Position numbers and translations under genes: made by a program
Shown: one piece after another, positions 16,869-24,922 of the stretch
How the letters are laid out: every line of letters starts with the position of its first letter
Numbering within the stretch: the first letter of the stretch is position 1
Notes under the pieces: generated by a model
Told to the model about the DNA's origin: nothing
Seen by the model: the letters and a program-made list of their open reading frames with translations, nothing else
Databases searched by the model: none
Assembly (NCBI RefSeq): GCF_003337315.1
Contig: NZ_QPJV01000003.1
Coordinates: 124,001-188,000, forward strand
Reading direction: 5' to 3'
Origin: Vagococcus fluvialis
Lineage (GTDB): Bacteria > Bacillota > Bacilli > Lactobacillales > Vagococcaceae
DNA: 64,000 nt

Positions 16869-17648
16869 GTGTTGCAAGATTATTTGTATGTTCATTTTGA
16901 TGGGATTAGTAATTCAATTCTGACTAAAGGAATGACTCATAGTGATTTTAATCGGTATACAACTAACCGCCCAGAAAATCTCTTATTACTAAATCCATAT
17001 GAACGTGAAGGGGAATATGAACCACATACTGGTTTTCGAGTGATTAGAGGAAGTGACAATGTGGAGCAATACTTTTCTTTAATGGAAAGTCGTGCTGTTA
17101 GTGAATTGAAATGGATAGACTTTAAAGATTACGATGTGTTGCAACGTTTAACACCAAATGAAATTTCGGAGTTGCTATATTTTGGTCACATGAAAAATCA
17201 GTTGCGTTCACCTTTCTTTTATCAACTACAAAATAGTTTTGCCTTTTTTGAATTAACAAAAAAGACAACAAAAATTTACTACAGAAGCATTGAAGATTTT
17301 TACGGTATGCTCTCAAAAAAAATTAGTTGTTTAACAACGCAACAAGTTAACGGCAAACCGTCTCTTTTTAAACGTCGCCAACTACAGTTAATTCCAGAAG
17401 TTCCAAATGATATTATTAAGAGCTTAAAAGAAACTATGCAAGAGGGAATTGTGTTTAACTTCTCTCAAACAAGTTGGGTGAACGAGGAATACATAGTTCC
17501 TATCCATGTAGTTGAGGACAACTTACGAAAAGTAGAAAATTATCATTTTAAACAAGAATACAAAATAGGTACCCTTATTTATTCAAAGGCAGCAGGGGTT
17601 TGGCGCATTGAAAAAGAAGAGTTTGAATCTATTTTACTATCTCAATAA
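16869..17648 (+). CDS. Conserved-looking protein of unknown function
   Basis: A 259-residue soluble protein that I do not recognise. There is no signal peptide or membrane segment. It begins MLQDYLYVHFDGISNSILTK and carries a mixed alpha/beta composition rich in aromatic residues, with a basic patch LFKRRQLQLIPEVP near the centre. The start is GTG 16869 behind GAGGTGA; the next codon, TTG 16872, is nearly as well placed. It has its own promoter and terminator, so it is a single-gene unit between sortase and ddl. Base composition matches its neighbours, so there is no sign of recent transfer. No catalytic motif is evident and I assign no function. Confidence 0.75.
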   Translation: MLQDYLYVHFDGISNSILTKGMTHSDFNRYTTNRPENLLLLNPYEREGEYEPHTGFRVIRGSDNVEQYFSLMESRAVSELKWIDFKDYDVLQRLTPNEISELLYFGHMKNQLRSPFFYQLQNSFAFFELTKKTTKIYYRSIEDFYGMLSKKISCLTTQQVNGKPSLFKRRQLQLIPEVPNDIIKSLKETMQEGIVFNFSQTSWVNEEYIVPIHVVEDNLRKVENYHFKQEYKIGTLIYSKAAGVWRIEKEEFESILLSQ

Positions 17649-17649
17649 G

Positions 17650-17696
17650 AAAGCCACTTGCCGCAGATTTGACAAGCAGGTAAGTGGTTTTTTCCA
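17650..17696 (+). terminator. Rho-independent terminator
   Basis: AAGCCACTTGCC and GGTAAGTGGTTTTTT arms (one G-T pair) around a 16-base loop. Confidence 0.75.
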
Positions 17697-17711
17697 TTTT
17701 AAAAAAGATTA

Positions 17712-17740
17712 TTGGTGTTTCCTATAAAATACAGTATAAT
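17712..17740 (+). promoter_or_regulatory. Promoter of ddl
   Basis: TTGGTG (17712-17717), 17-base spacer, TATAAT (17735-17740). Start of transcription would be near 17747. Confidence 0.65.
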
Positions 17741-17768
17741 AAAATCTACGAAACTTAGGAGGACTGGG

Positions 17769-18815
17769 ATGAAAATCACGCTAATCTATGGGGGAAAGAG
17801 CGCTGAACATGATGTTTCAATTTTATCAGCCTTTTCAATATTAAAAGCAATTTACTATAACTATTATGAAGTACAAACTGTTTATATTACAAAAAATGGG
17901 CAGTGGTTAAAAGGCCCGCTATTTACTAAAGCACCAGATGCTGAAAGTGAGTTACACTTAACTTTAGATAACTCAGAAGTGATGAATCCATGTGACATTA
18001 AAGAAGATAATTCAGTTATTTTCCCTGTTTTACATGGACCAAATGGAGAAGATGGAACTGTTCAAGGATTATTTGAGGTTTTAAATATGCCATATGTAGG
18101 TGCTGGCGTTTTAGCTAGTGCGTGTGCAATGGATAAAATTGTGGCTAAACAATTATTCCAACAGGCAGGAATTCCACAACTACCATACGTATCAGTAATT
18201 AGACGTAACTATCAAGAAGATCAAGATAAAATTTATGCTGAGTGTGAAGGGACTTTAATTTACCCAATGTTTGTTAAGCCGGCTAATATGGGTTCTAGTG
18301 TAGGAATTAGTAAAGCTAATTCTCGTGCTGAACTAACAGCAGCTATTGAAGAAGCTTTTCGCTATGACAGACGCGTCATTGTAGAGCAAGGAATCGAAGC
18401 CCGTGAACTAGAAGTCGCGATTTTAGGAAATGATGAAATCAGAACAACTGAAGCTGGAGAAATTGTTAAAGATGTTTCTTTTTATGACTATGATTCAAAA
18501 TACATTGATAACAAAGTAACTCTGCAAGTACCAGCTATTGTATCAGATGATTTACATAAAAAAATGCGAAAATATGCAGAAAAAGCGTATATTGCTTTAG
18601 ATGGTAGTGGCTTAAGTCGCTGTGATTTTTTTGTCACTGCTAACGAAGAAATCTTTTTAAATGAAGTTAACACATTGCCAGGATTTACACCATTTAGTAT
18701 GTATCCATTATTATGGCAACACATGGGAATTAACTATAGTGATCTTTTAGAAGAGTTAATTCAATTAGCTAAATTGCGTTTCGAGAAGAAACAACAGATT
18801 GAGTTAGGTCAATAA
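17769..18815 (+). CDS. ddl: D-alanine--D-alanine ligase
   Basis: A 348-residue ATP-grasp ligase making D-Ala-D-Ala for peptidoglycan. It begins KITLIYGGKSAEHDVSILSA, has the second conserved block VLHGPNGEDGTVQG, MGSSVGISKA for ATP, the omega-loop FYDYDSKYIDNK with the Tyr of D-Ala-D-Ala ligases, and the metal-binding LNEVNTLPGFTPFSMYP. ATG 17769 follows TTAGGAGG at good spacing; the frame extends 19 codons upstream but that region holds the promoter. It precedes murF, which uses its product, as in enterococci. This is the canonical copy; the one at 1-651 is a different subtype. Confidence 0.97.
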   Translation: MKITLIYGGKSAEHDVSILSAFSILKAIYYNYYEVQTVYITKNGQWLKGPLFTKAPDAESELHLTLDNSEVMNPCDIKEDNSVIFPVLHGPNGEDGTVQGLFEVLNMPYVGAGVLASACAMDKIVAKQLFQQAGIPQLPYVSVIRRNYQEDQDKIYAECEGTLIYPMFVKPANMGSSVGISKANSRAELTAAIEEAFRYDRRVIVEQGIEARELEVAILGNDEIRTTEAGEIVKDVSFYDYDSKYIDNKVTLQVPAIVSDDLHKKMRKYAEKAYIALDGSGLSRCDFFVTANEEIFLNEVNTLPGFTPFSMYPLLWQHMGINYSDLLEELIQLAKLRFEKKQQIELGQ

Positions 18816-18820
18816 AAATT

Positions 18821-18905
18821 GAGGTTGTGACAGAAACTGTTTTTTGTTACACCGTTTATTCGAAAATAAGGGACCGTGGCTTACTTGCGTCACAGTCCCT
18901 TTTGC
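18821..18905 (+). repeat. Intergenic repeat element ending in a terminator hairpin (copy 1)
   Basis: The element begins GAGGTTGTGACAGA and ends in a hairpin, AGGGACCGTGGC against GCGTCACAGTCCCT, then TTTT. Copies with a similar 5' part and a different hairpin lie at 26843-26918 and 58242-58332. It lies between ddl and murF and would reduce but perhaps not stop read-through, since no other murF promoter is evident. Confidence 0.55.
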
Positions 18906-18929
18906 GTCGTAAAGACAGGAGGAAATTAA

Positions 18930-20297
18930 ATGAAATTAGCTATAAAAGAAATTATTAAAGCTGTTAAAGGTCAATTGTTTGGTGAAATATCACTAACCAA
19001 TCAAGTAACAAGTGTTGAATTTGATACGAGAAAAGTAGTTCCAGGAACACTTTTTGTACCTCTTAAAGGTAATCGTGATGGTCATGATTTTATAGATGTG
19101 GCTTTTGAAAATGGAGCAGTTTTAACTTTATCAGATAGACAATTAGAAAATAAACCTTATATTTTAGTGGAAGACACTCAAAAAGCCTTACAGGATTTAG
19201 CTAAATATTATTTAGATAAAGTCGCTCCAAAAGTTGTGGGTATTACTGGTAGTAATGGGAAAACAACAACAAAAGACATGACTGCCGCTGTGTTAAGTCA
19301 GTCTTTCAAAACTTATAAAACCCAAGGGAATTATAATAATGAAATAGGTTTACCTTACACAATTTTAAGTATGGACATAGATACTGAAGTAGCTGTTTTA
19401 GAAATGGGAATGGATAGAAAAGGTGATATTGAGTTACTATCACAAATTGGTAGACCTGATGTTGCTGCAATTACAATTATCGGTGAATCTCATATTGAAT
19501 ATTTAGGATCTCGTCAGGGAATCGCTGAGGCTAAAATGGAAATTGTCACTGGACTAAAAGAGAATGGGACACTAATTGTGCCAAGTAATGAACCACTCTT
19601 AAAACCTATTTTAGAAAAAGTGACTCAAGAAAAAGTTTTATTTGGTTTAGAGGATTCTGCGGCTGTTAAAGCTGATATTGTATCTGAATCTAAAAATGAA
19701 ACAACTTTTACAACGACTTTATTCCCAAAAGTTGTCTTTAGTATTCCAGTCTTAGGACAATACAATGTAAATAATGCAATCATTGCTATATCTGTAGGAA
19801 ATATTTTAGGAGTTCCAGTTGAAAAAATTCAAACAGGCTTAGCCGATTTTGACTTAACTAAAAACAGAACTGAATGGTTAAAAACATCAAAGGGAATGGA
19901 TATTTTAAGTGATGTGTATAATGCTAATCCAACAGCAATGAATTTAGTGTTAGATTCTTTTTCAAAAGTAGAAACTAAAGGCAGAAAAATCGCTGTTTTA
20001 GGTGATATGTTAGAGCTTGGTAAATCTTCAAAAGAGATGCATGAAAGTGTGGCAAAACATTTATCACCAGAAGAAATAGATACTGTCTACTTATATGGAA
20101 CAGAAATGAAATACTTATTTGAGAAGTTGACTAATCAATTTTCAGAAAACAACATTTATTTATTTGAGAAAGAAAATAAAGAAAACTTAATAAAAGCTTT
20201 ATCTAATGAAATTAATCCAACAGACACTATATTCTTAAAAGGAAGTAACGGTATGGGATTAAAAGAAATTGTCGAATATTTATTAAATAATCATTAA
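18930..20297 (+). CDS. murF: UDP-N-acetylmuramoyl-tripeptide--D-alanyl-D-alanine ligase
   Basis: A 455-residue Mur ligase that adds D-Ala-D-Ala to the UDP-MurNAc-tripeptide with ATP, the last cytoplasmic step of the nucleotide precursor. The N-terminal domain has FDTRKVVPGTLFVPLKGNRD, the ATP loop is GITGSNGKTTTKD (about residue 106 on), followed by QGNYNNEIGLP, and late conserved blocks DVYNANPTAM and VLGDMLELG. Normal length. AGGAGG precedes the ATG. It follows ddl, whose product it consumes, with a repeat/terminator between. Confidence 0.97.
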   Translation: MKLAIKEIIKAVKGQLFGEISLTNQVTSVEFDTRKVVPGTLFVPLKGNRDGHDFIDVAFENGAVLTLSDRQLENKPYILVEDTQKALQDLAKYYLDKVAPKVVGITGSNGKTTTKDMTAAVLSQSFKTYKTQGNYNNEIGLPYTILSMDIDTEVAVLEMGMDRKGDIELLSQIGRPDVAAITIIGESHIEYLGSRQGIAEAKMEIVTGLKENGTLIVPSNEPLLKPILEKVTQEKVLFGLEDSAAVKADIVSESKNETTFTTTLFPKVVFSIPVLGQYNVNNAIIAISVGNILGVPVEKIQTGLADFDLTKNRTEWLKTSKGMDILSDVYNANPTAMNLVLDSFSKVETKGRKIAVLGDMLELGKSSKEMHESVAKHLSPEEIDTVYLYGTEMKYLFEKLTNQFSENNIYLFEKENKENLIKALSNEINPTDTIFLKGSNGMGLKEIVEYLLNNH

Positions 20298-20311
20298 TAA
20301 GGCTTGTTCTG

Positions 20312-20340
20312 TTGAGAAATCTTTAGGAATGTGATAATAT
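20312..20340 (+). promoter_or_regulatory. Promoter of cshA
   Basis: TTGAGA (20312-20317), 17-base spacer, TAATAT (20335-20340). It leaves a leader of about 85 bases before the TTG start. Confidence 0.55.
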
Positions 20341-20431
20341 TATTCGAATGCTCGTTTTCAATTTTTTTTCATAAATGGCAAATGATGAGAGAGAGTTGAT
20401 GACTGAGGCAGAGTTATTAGGAGGATATCAT

Positions 20432-22015
20432 TTGAAATTTAGTGAATTAAATTTAGACAAGAGATTGTTACAAGCAGTAGAGAAAATCGGTTTTGAGGAA
20501 GCTACCCCAATTCAAAGTGCAACGATTCCATTGGCATTAGAAGGAAAAGACGTTATTGGACAAGCCCAAACAGGTACTGGTAAAACAGCAGCTTTTGGTT
20601 TACCAATGTTAGATAAAATTGATACAGAAAAATCAACTATCCAAGGTTTAGTTATTGCTCCAACAAGAGAGTTAGCTATCCAAACACAAGAAGAAATTTA
20701 CCGTCTAGGTAAAGATAAAAGAATTAAAGTTCAAGCAGTTTATGGTGGAGCTGATATTGGTCGTCAGATCAAATCATTAAAAAATAATCCACACATTGTT
20801 GTAGGTACTCCAGGTAGAATGTTAGATCATATCAACCGTCGTACGTTAAAATTAGATAAAGTAGAAACTTTAGTTTTAGATGAAGCAGATGAAATGCTAA
20901 ACATGGGATTCTTAGAAGATATTGAAGCAATTATCTCTAAAGTTCCTGAAACAAGACAAACATTACTATTCTCAGCAACTATGCCAGATAGTATTAAACG
21001 CATTGGTGTTAAGTTCATGAAAGAGCCTGAACACGTTAAGATTAAAGCTAAAGAAATGACAGCTAACTTAATTGATCAATACTTTGTGCGTTGTAAAGAA
21101 TTTGAAAAATTTGATGTTATGACTCGTTTATTCGACGTTCAGAATCCAGATTTAACAATTGTCTTTGGTCGTACAAAACGTCGTGTTGATGAATTAGCAC
21201 GTGGATTAGAAATGCGTGGATACAAAGCTGAAGGAATTCATGGTGATTTACCTCAACATAAACGTATGAGTATCTTAAAAGCTTTCAAAAATGATGAAAT
21301 TGATATTTTAGTAGCAACAGACGTAGCTGCACGTGGATTAGATATTTCAGGTGTATCTCATGTTTATAACTACGATATTCCTCAAGATCCAGAAAGTTAT
21401 GTTCACCGTATTGGACGTACTGGCCGTGCTGGTAAAGAAGGTATGTCAGTTACTTTTGTTACACCAAACGAAATGAGCTACTTACATGTTATTGAAGATT
21501 TAACTAAGAAAAAAATGACACCACTTCGTCCACCTTCTAAAAAAGAAGCAATCGAAGGACAAATTGGTTCAGCAGTTGCAACTATCAAAGAAGCAATGGC
21601 TGAAAATGGTTTAGAGTCTTACCAAGAGGCAGCAAGTGATTTATTAGAAAACTACTCAGCAGAAGATTTAGCAGCATTGTTAATTAAACAAATTGCTAAA
21701 GATGATGCTTCAGAAGTTCCTGTAAATATTACACCTGAGAGACCATTACCAAGTCGTGGTGGAAAACGTGGCGGAGGTAACCGTGGCGGAAATCGTGGTG
21801 GTGGTAACCGCGGTGGCAATCGTGGTGGAGGTCGCGGAGGCAACAGAGATAACCGTGGCGGAAATCGTGAAGATAACCGTAAACGCGATAACTACAAAAA
21901 AAATAACCGTAACGATAACAACAAACCAGGTGAAAATCGTAAGCGTAACAACAATAACGCTAACAGCAACAAAGATAAATCACGTGGCTTTACAATTCGT
22001 AATAACGCAAAATAA
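20432..22015 (+). CDS. cshA: DEAD-box RNA helicase
   Basis: A 527-residue helicase involved in RNA unwinding, ribosome assembly and mRNA decay. It shows the Q motif [13 protein letters not shown], Walker [16 protein letters not shown], and motif [12 protein letters not shown]. The C-terminal tail is extremely rich in Arg, Gly and Asn (about the last 90 residues), an RNA-binding RGG-like tail. The chosen start is TTG 20432, six bases after a perfect AGGAGG; it gives the usual KFSELNL N-terminus. An in-frame ATG at 20375 would add 19 residues but has no ribosome binding site. Lies between murF and acpS as in enterococci. Confidence 0.95.
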   Translation: MKFSELNLDKRLLQAVEKIGFEEATPIQSATIPLALEGKDVIGQAQTGTGKTAAFGLPMLDKIDTEKSTIQGLVIAPTRELAIQTQEEIYRLGKDKRIKVQAVYGGADIGRQIKSLKNNPHIVVGTPGRMLDHINRRTLKLDKVETLVLDEADEMLNMGFLEDIEAIISKVPETRQTLLFSATMPDSIKRIGVKFMKEPEHVKIKAKEMTANLIDQYFVRCKEFEKFDVMTRLFDVQNPDLTIVFGRTKRRVDELARGLEMRGYKAEGIHGDLPQHKRMSILKAFKNDEIDILVATDVAARGLDISGVSHVYNYDIPQDPESYVHRIGRTGRAGKEGMSVTFVTPNEMSYLHVIEDLTKKKMTPLRPPSKKEAIEGQIGSAVATIKEAMAENGLESYQEAASDLLENYSAEDLAALLIKQIAKDDASEVPVNITPERPLPSRGGKRGGGNRGGNRGGGNRGGNRGGGRGGNRDNRGGNREDNRKRDNYKKNNRNDNNKPGENRKRNNNNANSNKDKSRGFTIRNNAK

Positions 22016-22021
22016 TTTTTT

Positions 22022-22053
22022 AAAAGCTAATACTTTTGGTATTGGCTTTTTTT
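22022..22053 (+). terminator. Rho-independent terminator after cshA
   Basis: AAAAGCTAATAC and GTATTGGCTTTT arms around TTTTG, then a T-run. Confidence 0.85.
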
Positions 22054-22100
22054 ATTTATTAACCGTATAATTAATAACAAAGAAGTTTAAGGAGAAGCAG

Positions 22101-22451
22101 ATGATTATTGGAATTGGCGTTGATATTGTGGAATTAGATCGAATTAAAGAAATTATTAAAAATAATCCTAAATTTATTAATAGAGTCCTCACTGAAAATG
22201 AAAAAGATGTCTTTGAGACACTAGGTGAAAGAAGACAAGTGGAGTATTTTGGTGGTAGGTTTGCGTGTAAAGAAGCTTTTTCAAAAGCGTATGGCACAGG
22301 AATTGGAAAAATCCAATTAAAAGATATTGAAATTTTAAATGAAGAAAATGGTCGTCCAGTTATTGAAACAAAAGTTTTTAATGGCAATATTCACGTATCA
22401 ATCTCACATACAGATAAAATAGCGATTGCTCAAGTGATATTAGAAGAATAA
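22101..22451 (+). CDS. acpS: Holo-[acyl-carrier-protein] synthase
   Basis: A 116-residue phosphopantetheinyl transferase that moves the 4'-phosphopantetheine of CoA onto the serine of ACP. Conserved blocks are GIGVDIVELDRI near the start, FGGRFACKEAFSKA in the middle and HVSISHTDKIAIAQV at the end. Normal length. GGAGAAG precedes the ATG. Enterococci usually have alr (alanine racemase) after it; here the next gene is on the other strand. Its substrate ACP could be the one at 45418. Confidence 0.97.
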   Translation: MIIGIGVDIVELDRIKEIIKNNPKFINRVLTENEKDVFETLGERRQVEYFGGRFACKEAFSKAYGTGIGKIQLKDIEILNEENGRPVIETKVFNGNIHVSISHTDKIAIAQVILEE

Positions 22452-22453
22452 AA

Positions 22454-22485
22454 AAAGTAACAAAATCAATTGATTTTGTTACTTT
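22454..22485. terminator. Bidirectional terminator between acpS and the minus-strand gene
   Basis: AAAGTAACAAAATCAA is followed directly by its exact reverse complement, with A and T runs outside. It includes the last codons of the minus-strand gene. Confidence 0.85.
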
Positions 22486-22874
22486 CTAGATGTTTTCAGG
22501 CTATTCACATTATGATTAATCACTGAAATTTTTTTAATATTTTTCGCAGAAATCATGCGAACTTGATTGTTCTTCTGAAGTTTAATAACGAGAGCTTCAG
22601 GGTTGTCAGCATGCTGATAAATGCGGCCTACTAATGTTTCGAATCGATCTGTAGCTTTAGCTTGAAGATCGTCTCTATATTGGATAACTACAATGCTTTT
22701 TTGAGCAATGGCTTGATTGATTTGTTGGAAAATATGATTAGTCTGTTTTTCTTGCTCAGAATCAGAGTCAATAAAAGAAGCTAAAAAACGTTGTGATGAT
22801 TGAGAAATAAAACGTGTAAATTTTTTAACACTATTTTCTGGTTCTGGTTTGATTGATCGGCTACTACTAACCAT
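22479..22874 (-). CDS. Small protein of unknown function
   Basis: A 131-residue protein that I do not recognise. The first 50 residues are polar and probably disordered or helical (SSRSIKPEPENSVKKF). The last 75 look like a small beta-rich domain: IVVIQYRDDLQAKATDRFETLVGRIY followed by ALVIKLQKNNQVRMISAKNIKKIS, a pattern reminiscent of YolD-like or Sm-like folds with a repeated strand-turn-strand rhythm. That resemblance is weak. It has a strong GGGGAGG ribosome binding site, is a single-gene unit, and ends inside a terminator shared with acpS. Composition is like its neighbours. Confidence 0.7.
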   Translation of the reverse strand: MVSSSRSIKPEPENSVKKFTRFISQSSQRFLASFIDSDSEQEKQTNHIFQQINQAIAQKSIVVIQYRDDLQAKATDRFETLVGRIYQHADNPEALVIKLQKNNQVRMISAKNIKKISVINHNVNSLKTSRK

Positions 22875-22989
22875 TTTTTTGCCTCCCCTTTAAATCCTTA
22901 CCATCTTATTATACGAATAGGGTTCCCCTTAGTCAAATGATTAGTGAAAATAGCTTGTTTTTTTAAGTAAAAAATAAAGGAGAAACTAT

Positions 22990-24690
22990 ATGTTTAAAGA
23001 ATTATACCCTTCTGATATAACTCAGCTAAACTTTGATCATAGTGAGCAGTGGGTTCCTTTTTTTGAAACGCCTAAATTAGCAATTGAAAATTTAAGCCAA
23101 AATATTGTTAAATTGGAAGACGATACATACTTTTATGGATGTCTTGAAAAACATAAAATAATAAAACTATTTCATGTTTCTGTTATTAATCAAGCATTGG
23201 TTGTGCATAATATTATTCAATTAATTACAAATGAGGGTGATTTGAATAGTCATGTTTACTTGATTCATTTAGCTAAAAAACATCGCTTGGAAAAAATAGT
23301 CCTTAGTTTAAAAAAACAAACTAGTAATATTGATACTAGATTAACTAGTAAAGGTTATTTTTATGAAGAAGAACATGGTTATAGTTATCAACTTGAATAC
23401 AATACAGGTTTAGTTCTTGGCGGTGGAGGTGCTAAGGGAGCTTATCAAATAGGTGTTTGGCATGCTTTAGTGGAACTTGGGATAAAATATACGATGATTA
23501 GTGGAACGTCTGTAGGAGCTTTAAATGGTGGTCTGATTTTACAAGGGGATTTAGAGCAAGCCGAAAAAATGTGGCAAAAAATTACAACAGATCAAATCCT
23601 TTTAGTTTCAGATATGGGAGAACGTCAAGATTATTCTATTAATCAGGTGTTAAAAGAATGGCGAGAGTTAACATCTATTGCTATCCAATCAAAAGGGATT
23701 AGTACAGCACCTCTATTAAATTTAATTAGGGAAGTCACAGATTCAGAAAAAATTATATCTAAAGACATGGATTTTTTTATTGTGACTACTGCGACTCCTT
23801 CGATGACTGAAACTGTTGTGTCTTTAAAGGATATGACAGAGGAAACCTTTCCTCTATGGTTACTTGCTTCTGCATCACTTTTTCCGGCAATGGCACCTTG
23901 TTTAATTGATGAAACTTATTATATTGATGGCTGCTATTGTAATAATTTGCCAAAAGATATTTTGATTGATAATGGAGCTAGTGAACTGATTATTTGTGAT
24001 GTTAAAGGGACGGGTGTCATTAAACGAATCAAAACACCAAATGATATAACAGAGATAACATTAAGAAGTCCTTGGACCTTAGGGGACGTTTTATTATTCG
24101 ATGGTAATCGTTCAAGCTGGAATATGTCTTTAGGTTATTTAGAGACAATGAAAAGTTTTGGACATTTTAAAGGAGAGAAATACACCTTTAAAAAAGAAAA
24201 ATTTAAAAAGAGCGGTTTAACATTAAGTCGTGAATTTTTCAAATTTTTAAGTGATATTCCTGAATTTGAAGAATGGTATCAAAAGAAAACGACATTAAAA
24301 AAATGGGATTGGTTACAAAAAAATAATCAAATACCTGAAATTATTTCAATTAAATTATTGGAAAGTTTAGCTGAAAAAGTTAGTATTGAACCTATTCAAG
24401 TTTATGAAATTGAAGAATTAATTGAGTTGTTAATTGAAAAAACGCAAGCTGGTTTATTGTTATCTGATGAGATTAGTACGAATCAAATGATGAAATCAAT
24501 AGGTGAATTGTTGTCTAATTATGTTCGTCTAAGATCACCTTTAACAGATTATCAGTTAATGATGTATTATTATCGTTACTTTAAAAGGGAGAGTTATAGT
24601 AACAAAGAGTTTTTTGGATTTTTAATGGATGTTTCTTGGATGAATGGTTTAGAAGCATTATTTTTAATATTTTTAGAAAAGAGGAAATAA
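22990..24690 (+). CDS. Patatin-like phospholipase with extra N-terminal domain
   Basis: A 566-residue protein with a patatin domain from about residue 140: oxyanion-hole GGGGAKGAYQIG (144-155), nucleophile elbow GTSVG (Ser174) and catalytic Asp313 in DGCYCNN, so the Ser-Asp dyad is complete. Patatins hydrolyse acyl esters of lipids. The first 130 residues are not patatin; the pattern VYLIHLAKKHRLEKIVLSLKK then LTSKGYFYEEEHGYSYQL resembles the end of a GNAT acetyltransferase fold (inference). The C-terminal 230 residues are unassigned. No signal peptide or membrane segment. Three bases separate it from the PC4-like gene and that is ten bases from yicC, so an operon is likely. Confidence 0.85.
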   Translation: MFKELYPSDITQLNFDHSEQWVPFFETPKLAIENLSQNIVKLEDDTYFYGCLEKHKIIKLFHVSVINQALVVHNIIQLITNEGDLNSHVYLIHLAKKHRLEKIVLSLKKQTSNIDTRLTSKGYFYEEEHGYSYQLEYNTGLVLGGGGAKGAYQIGVWHALVELGIKYTMISGTSVGALNGGLILQGDLEQAEKMWQKITTDQILLVSDMGERQDYSINQVLKEWRELTSIAIQSKGISTAPLLNLIREVTDSEKIISKDMDFFIVTTATPSMTETVVSLKDMTEETFPLWLLASASLFPAMAPCLIDETYYIDGCYCNNLPKDILIDNGASELIICDVKGTGVIKRIKTPNDITEITLRSPWTLGDVLLFDGNRSSWNMSLGYLETMKSFGHFKGEKYTFKKEKFKKSGLTLSREFFKFLSDIPEFEEWYQKKTTLKKWDWLQKNNQIPEIISIKLLESLAEKVSIEPIQVYEIEELIELLIEKTQAGLLLSDEISTNQMMKSIGELLSNYVRLRSPLTDYQLMMYYYRYFKRESYSNKEFFGFLMDVSWMNGLEALFLIFLEKRK

Positions 24691-24693
24691 TAA

Positions 24694-24912
24694 ATGGCAC
24701 AAGAGTTTTCATATGAAATTGTAGAAGAGATTGCAGTTCTTTCAGAAAATCCAAAGGGATGGACAAAAGAATTAAACTTAGTCAGCTGGAATGGTCGCCC
24801 GCCAAAATTTGATTTAAGAGATTGGGCGCCAGGGCATGAAAAAATGGGTAAAGGCATTACATTATCTAATGAAGAATTTGATATTTTACGTAACACATTA
24901 AAACAAATGTAG
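24694..24912 (+). CDS. ydbC: YdbC family protein (PC4-like single-stranded DNA-binding)
   Basis: A 72-residue protein that matches the lactic-acid-bacterial YdbC family, whose fold resembles the eukaryotic coactivator PC4 and which binds single-stranded DNA as a dimer. The block ELNLVSWNGRPPKFDLRDWA followed by GKGITLSNEEF is characteristic. Its biological role is not settled; roles in transcription or DNA repair are possible. GAGGAAATAATAA precedes the ATG, three bases after the patatin stop, and the yicC-type gene follows after ten bases, so all three are probably one transcript. Confidence 0.85.
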   Translation: MAQEFSYEIVEEIAVLSENPKGWTKELNLVSWNGRPPKFDLRDWAPGHEKMGKGITLSNEEFDILRNTLKQM

Positions 24913-24922
24913 GTGAAAATAG

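Noticed and set aside
21652-22070. Overlapping frames on both strands over the end of cshA (a proline/arginine-rich one on the minus strand and a valine/threonine-rich one on the plus strand)
   Set aside because: They arise from the repetitive Arg-Gly-Asn codons of the cshA tail, have no ribosome binding sites and show only low-complexity protein.
22990-24690. Patatin as effector of a CBASS-type anti-phage system
   Set aside because: No cyclic nucleotide synthase, sensor or accessory gene lies nearby, and the neighbours are housekeeping genes.
24594-24896. 100-codon minus-strand frame opposite the patatin end and ydbC
   Set aside because: Fully antisense to the patatin/ydbC genes and without start signals; a shadow of their codon pattern.
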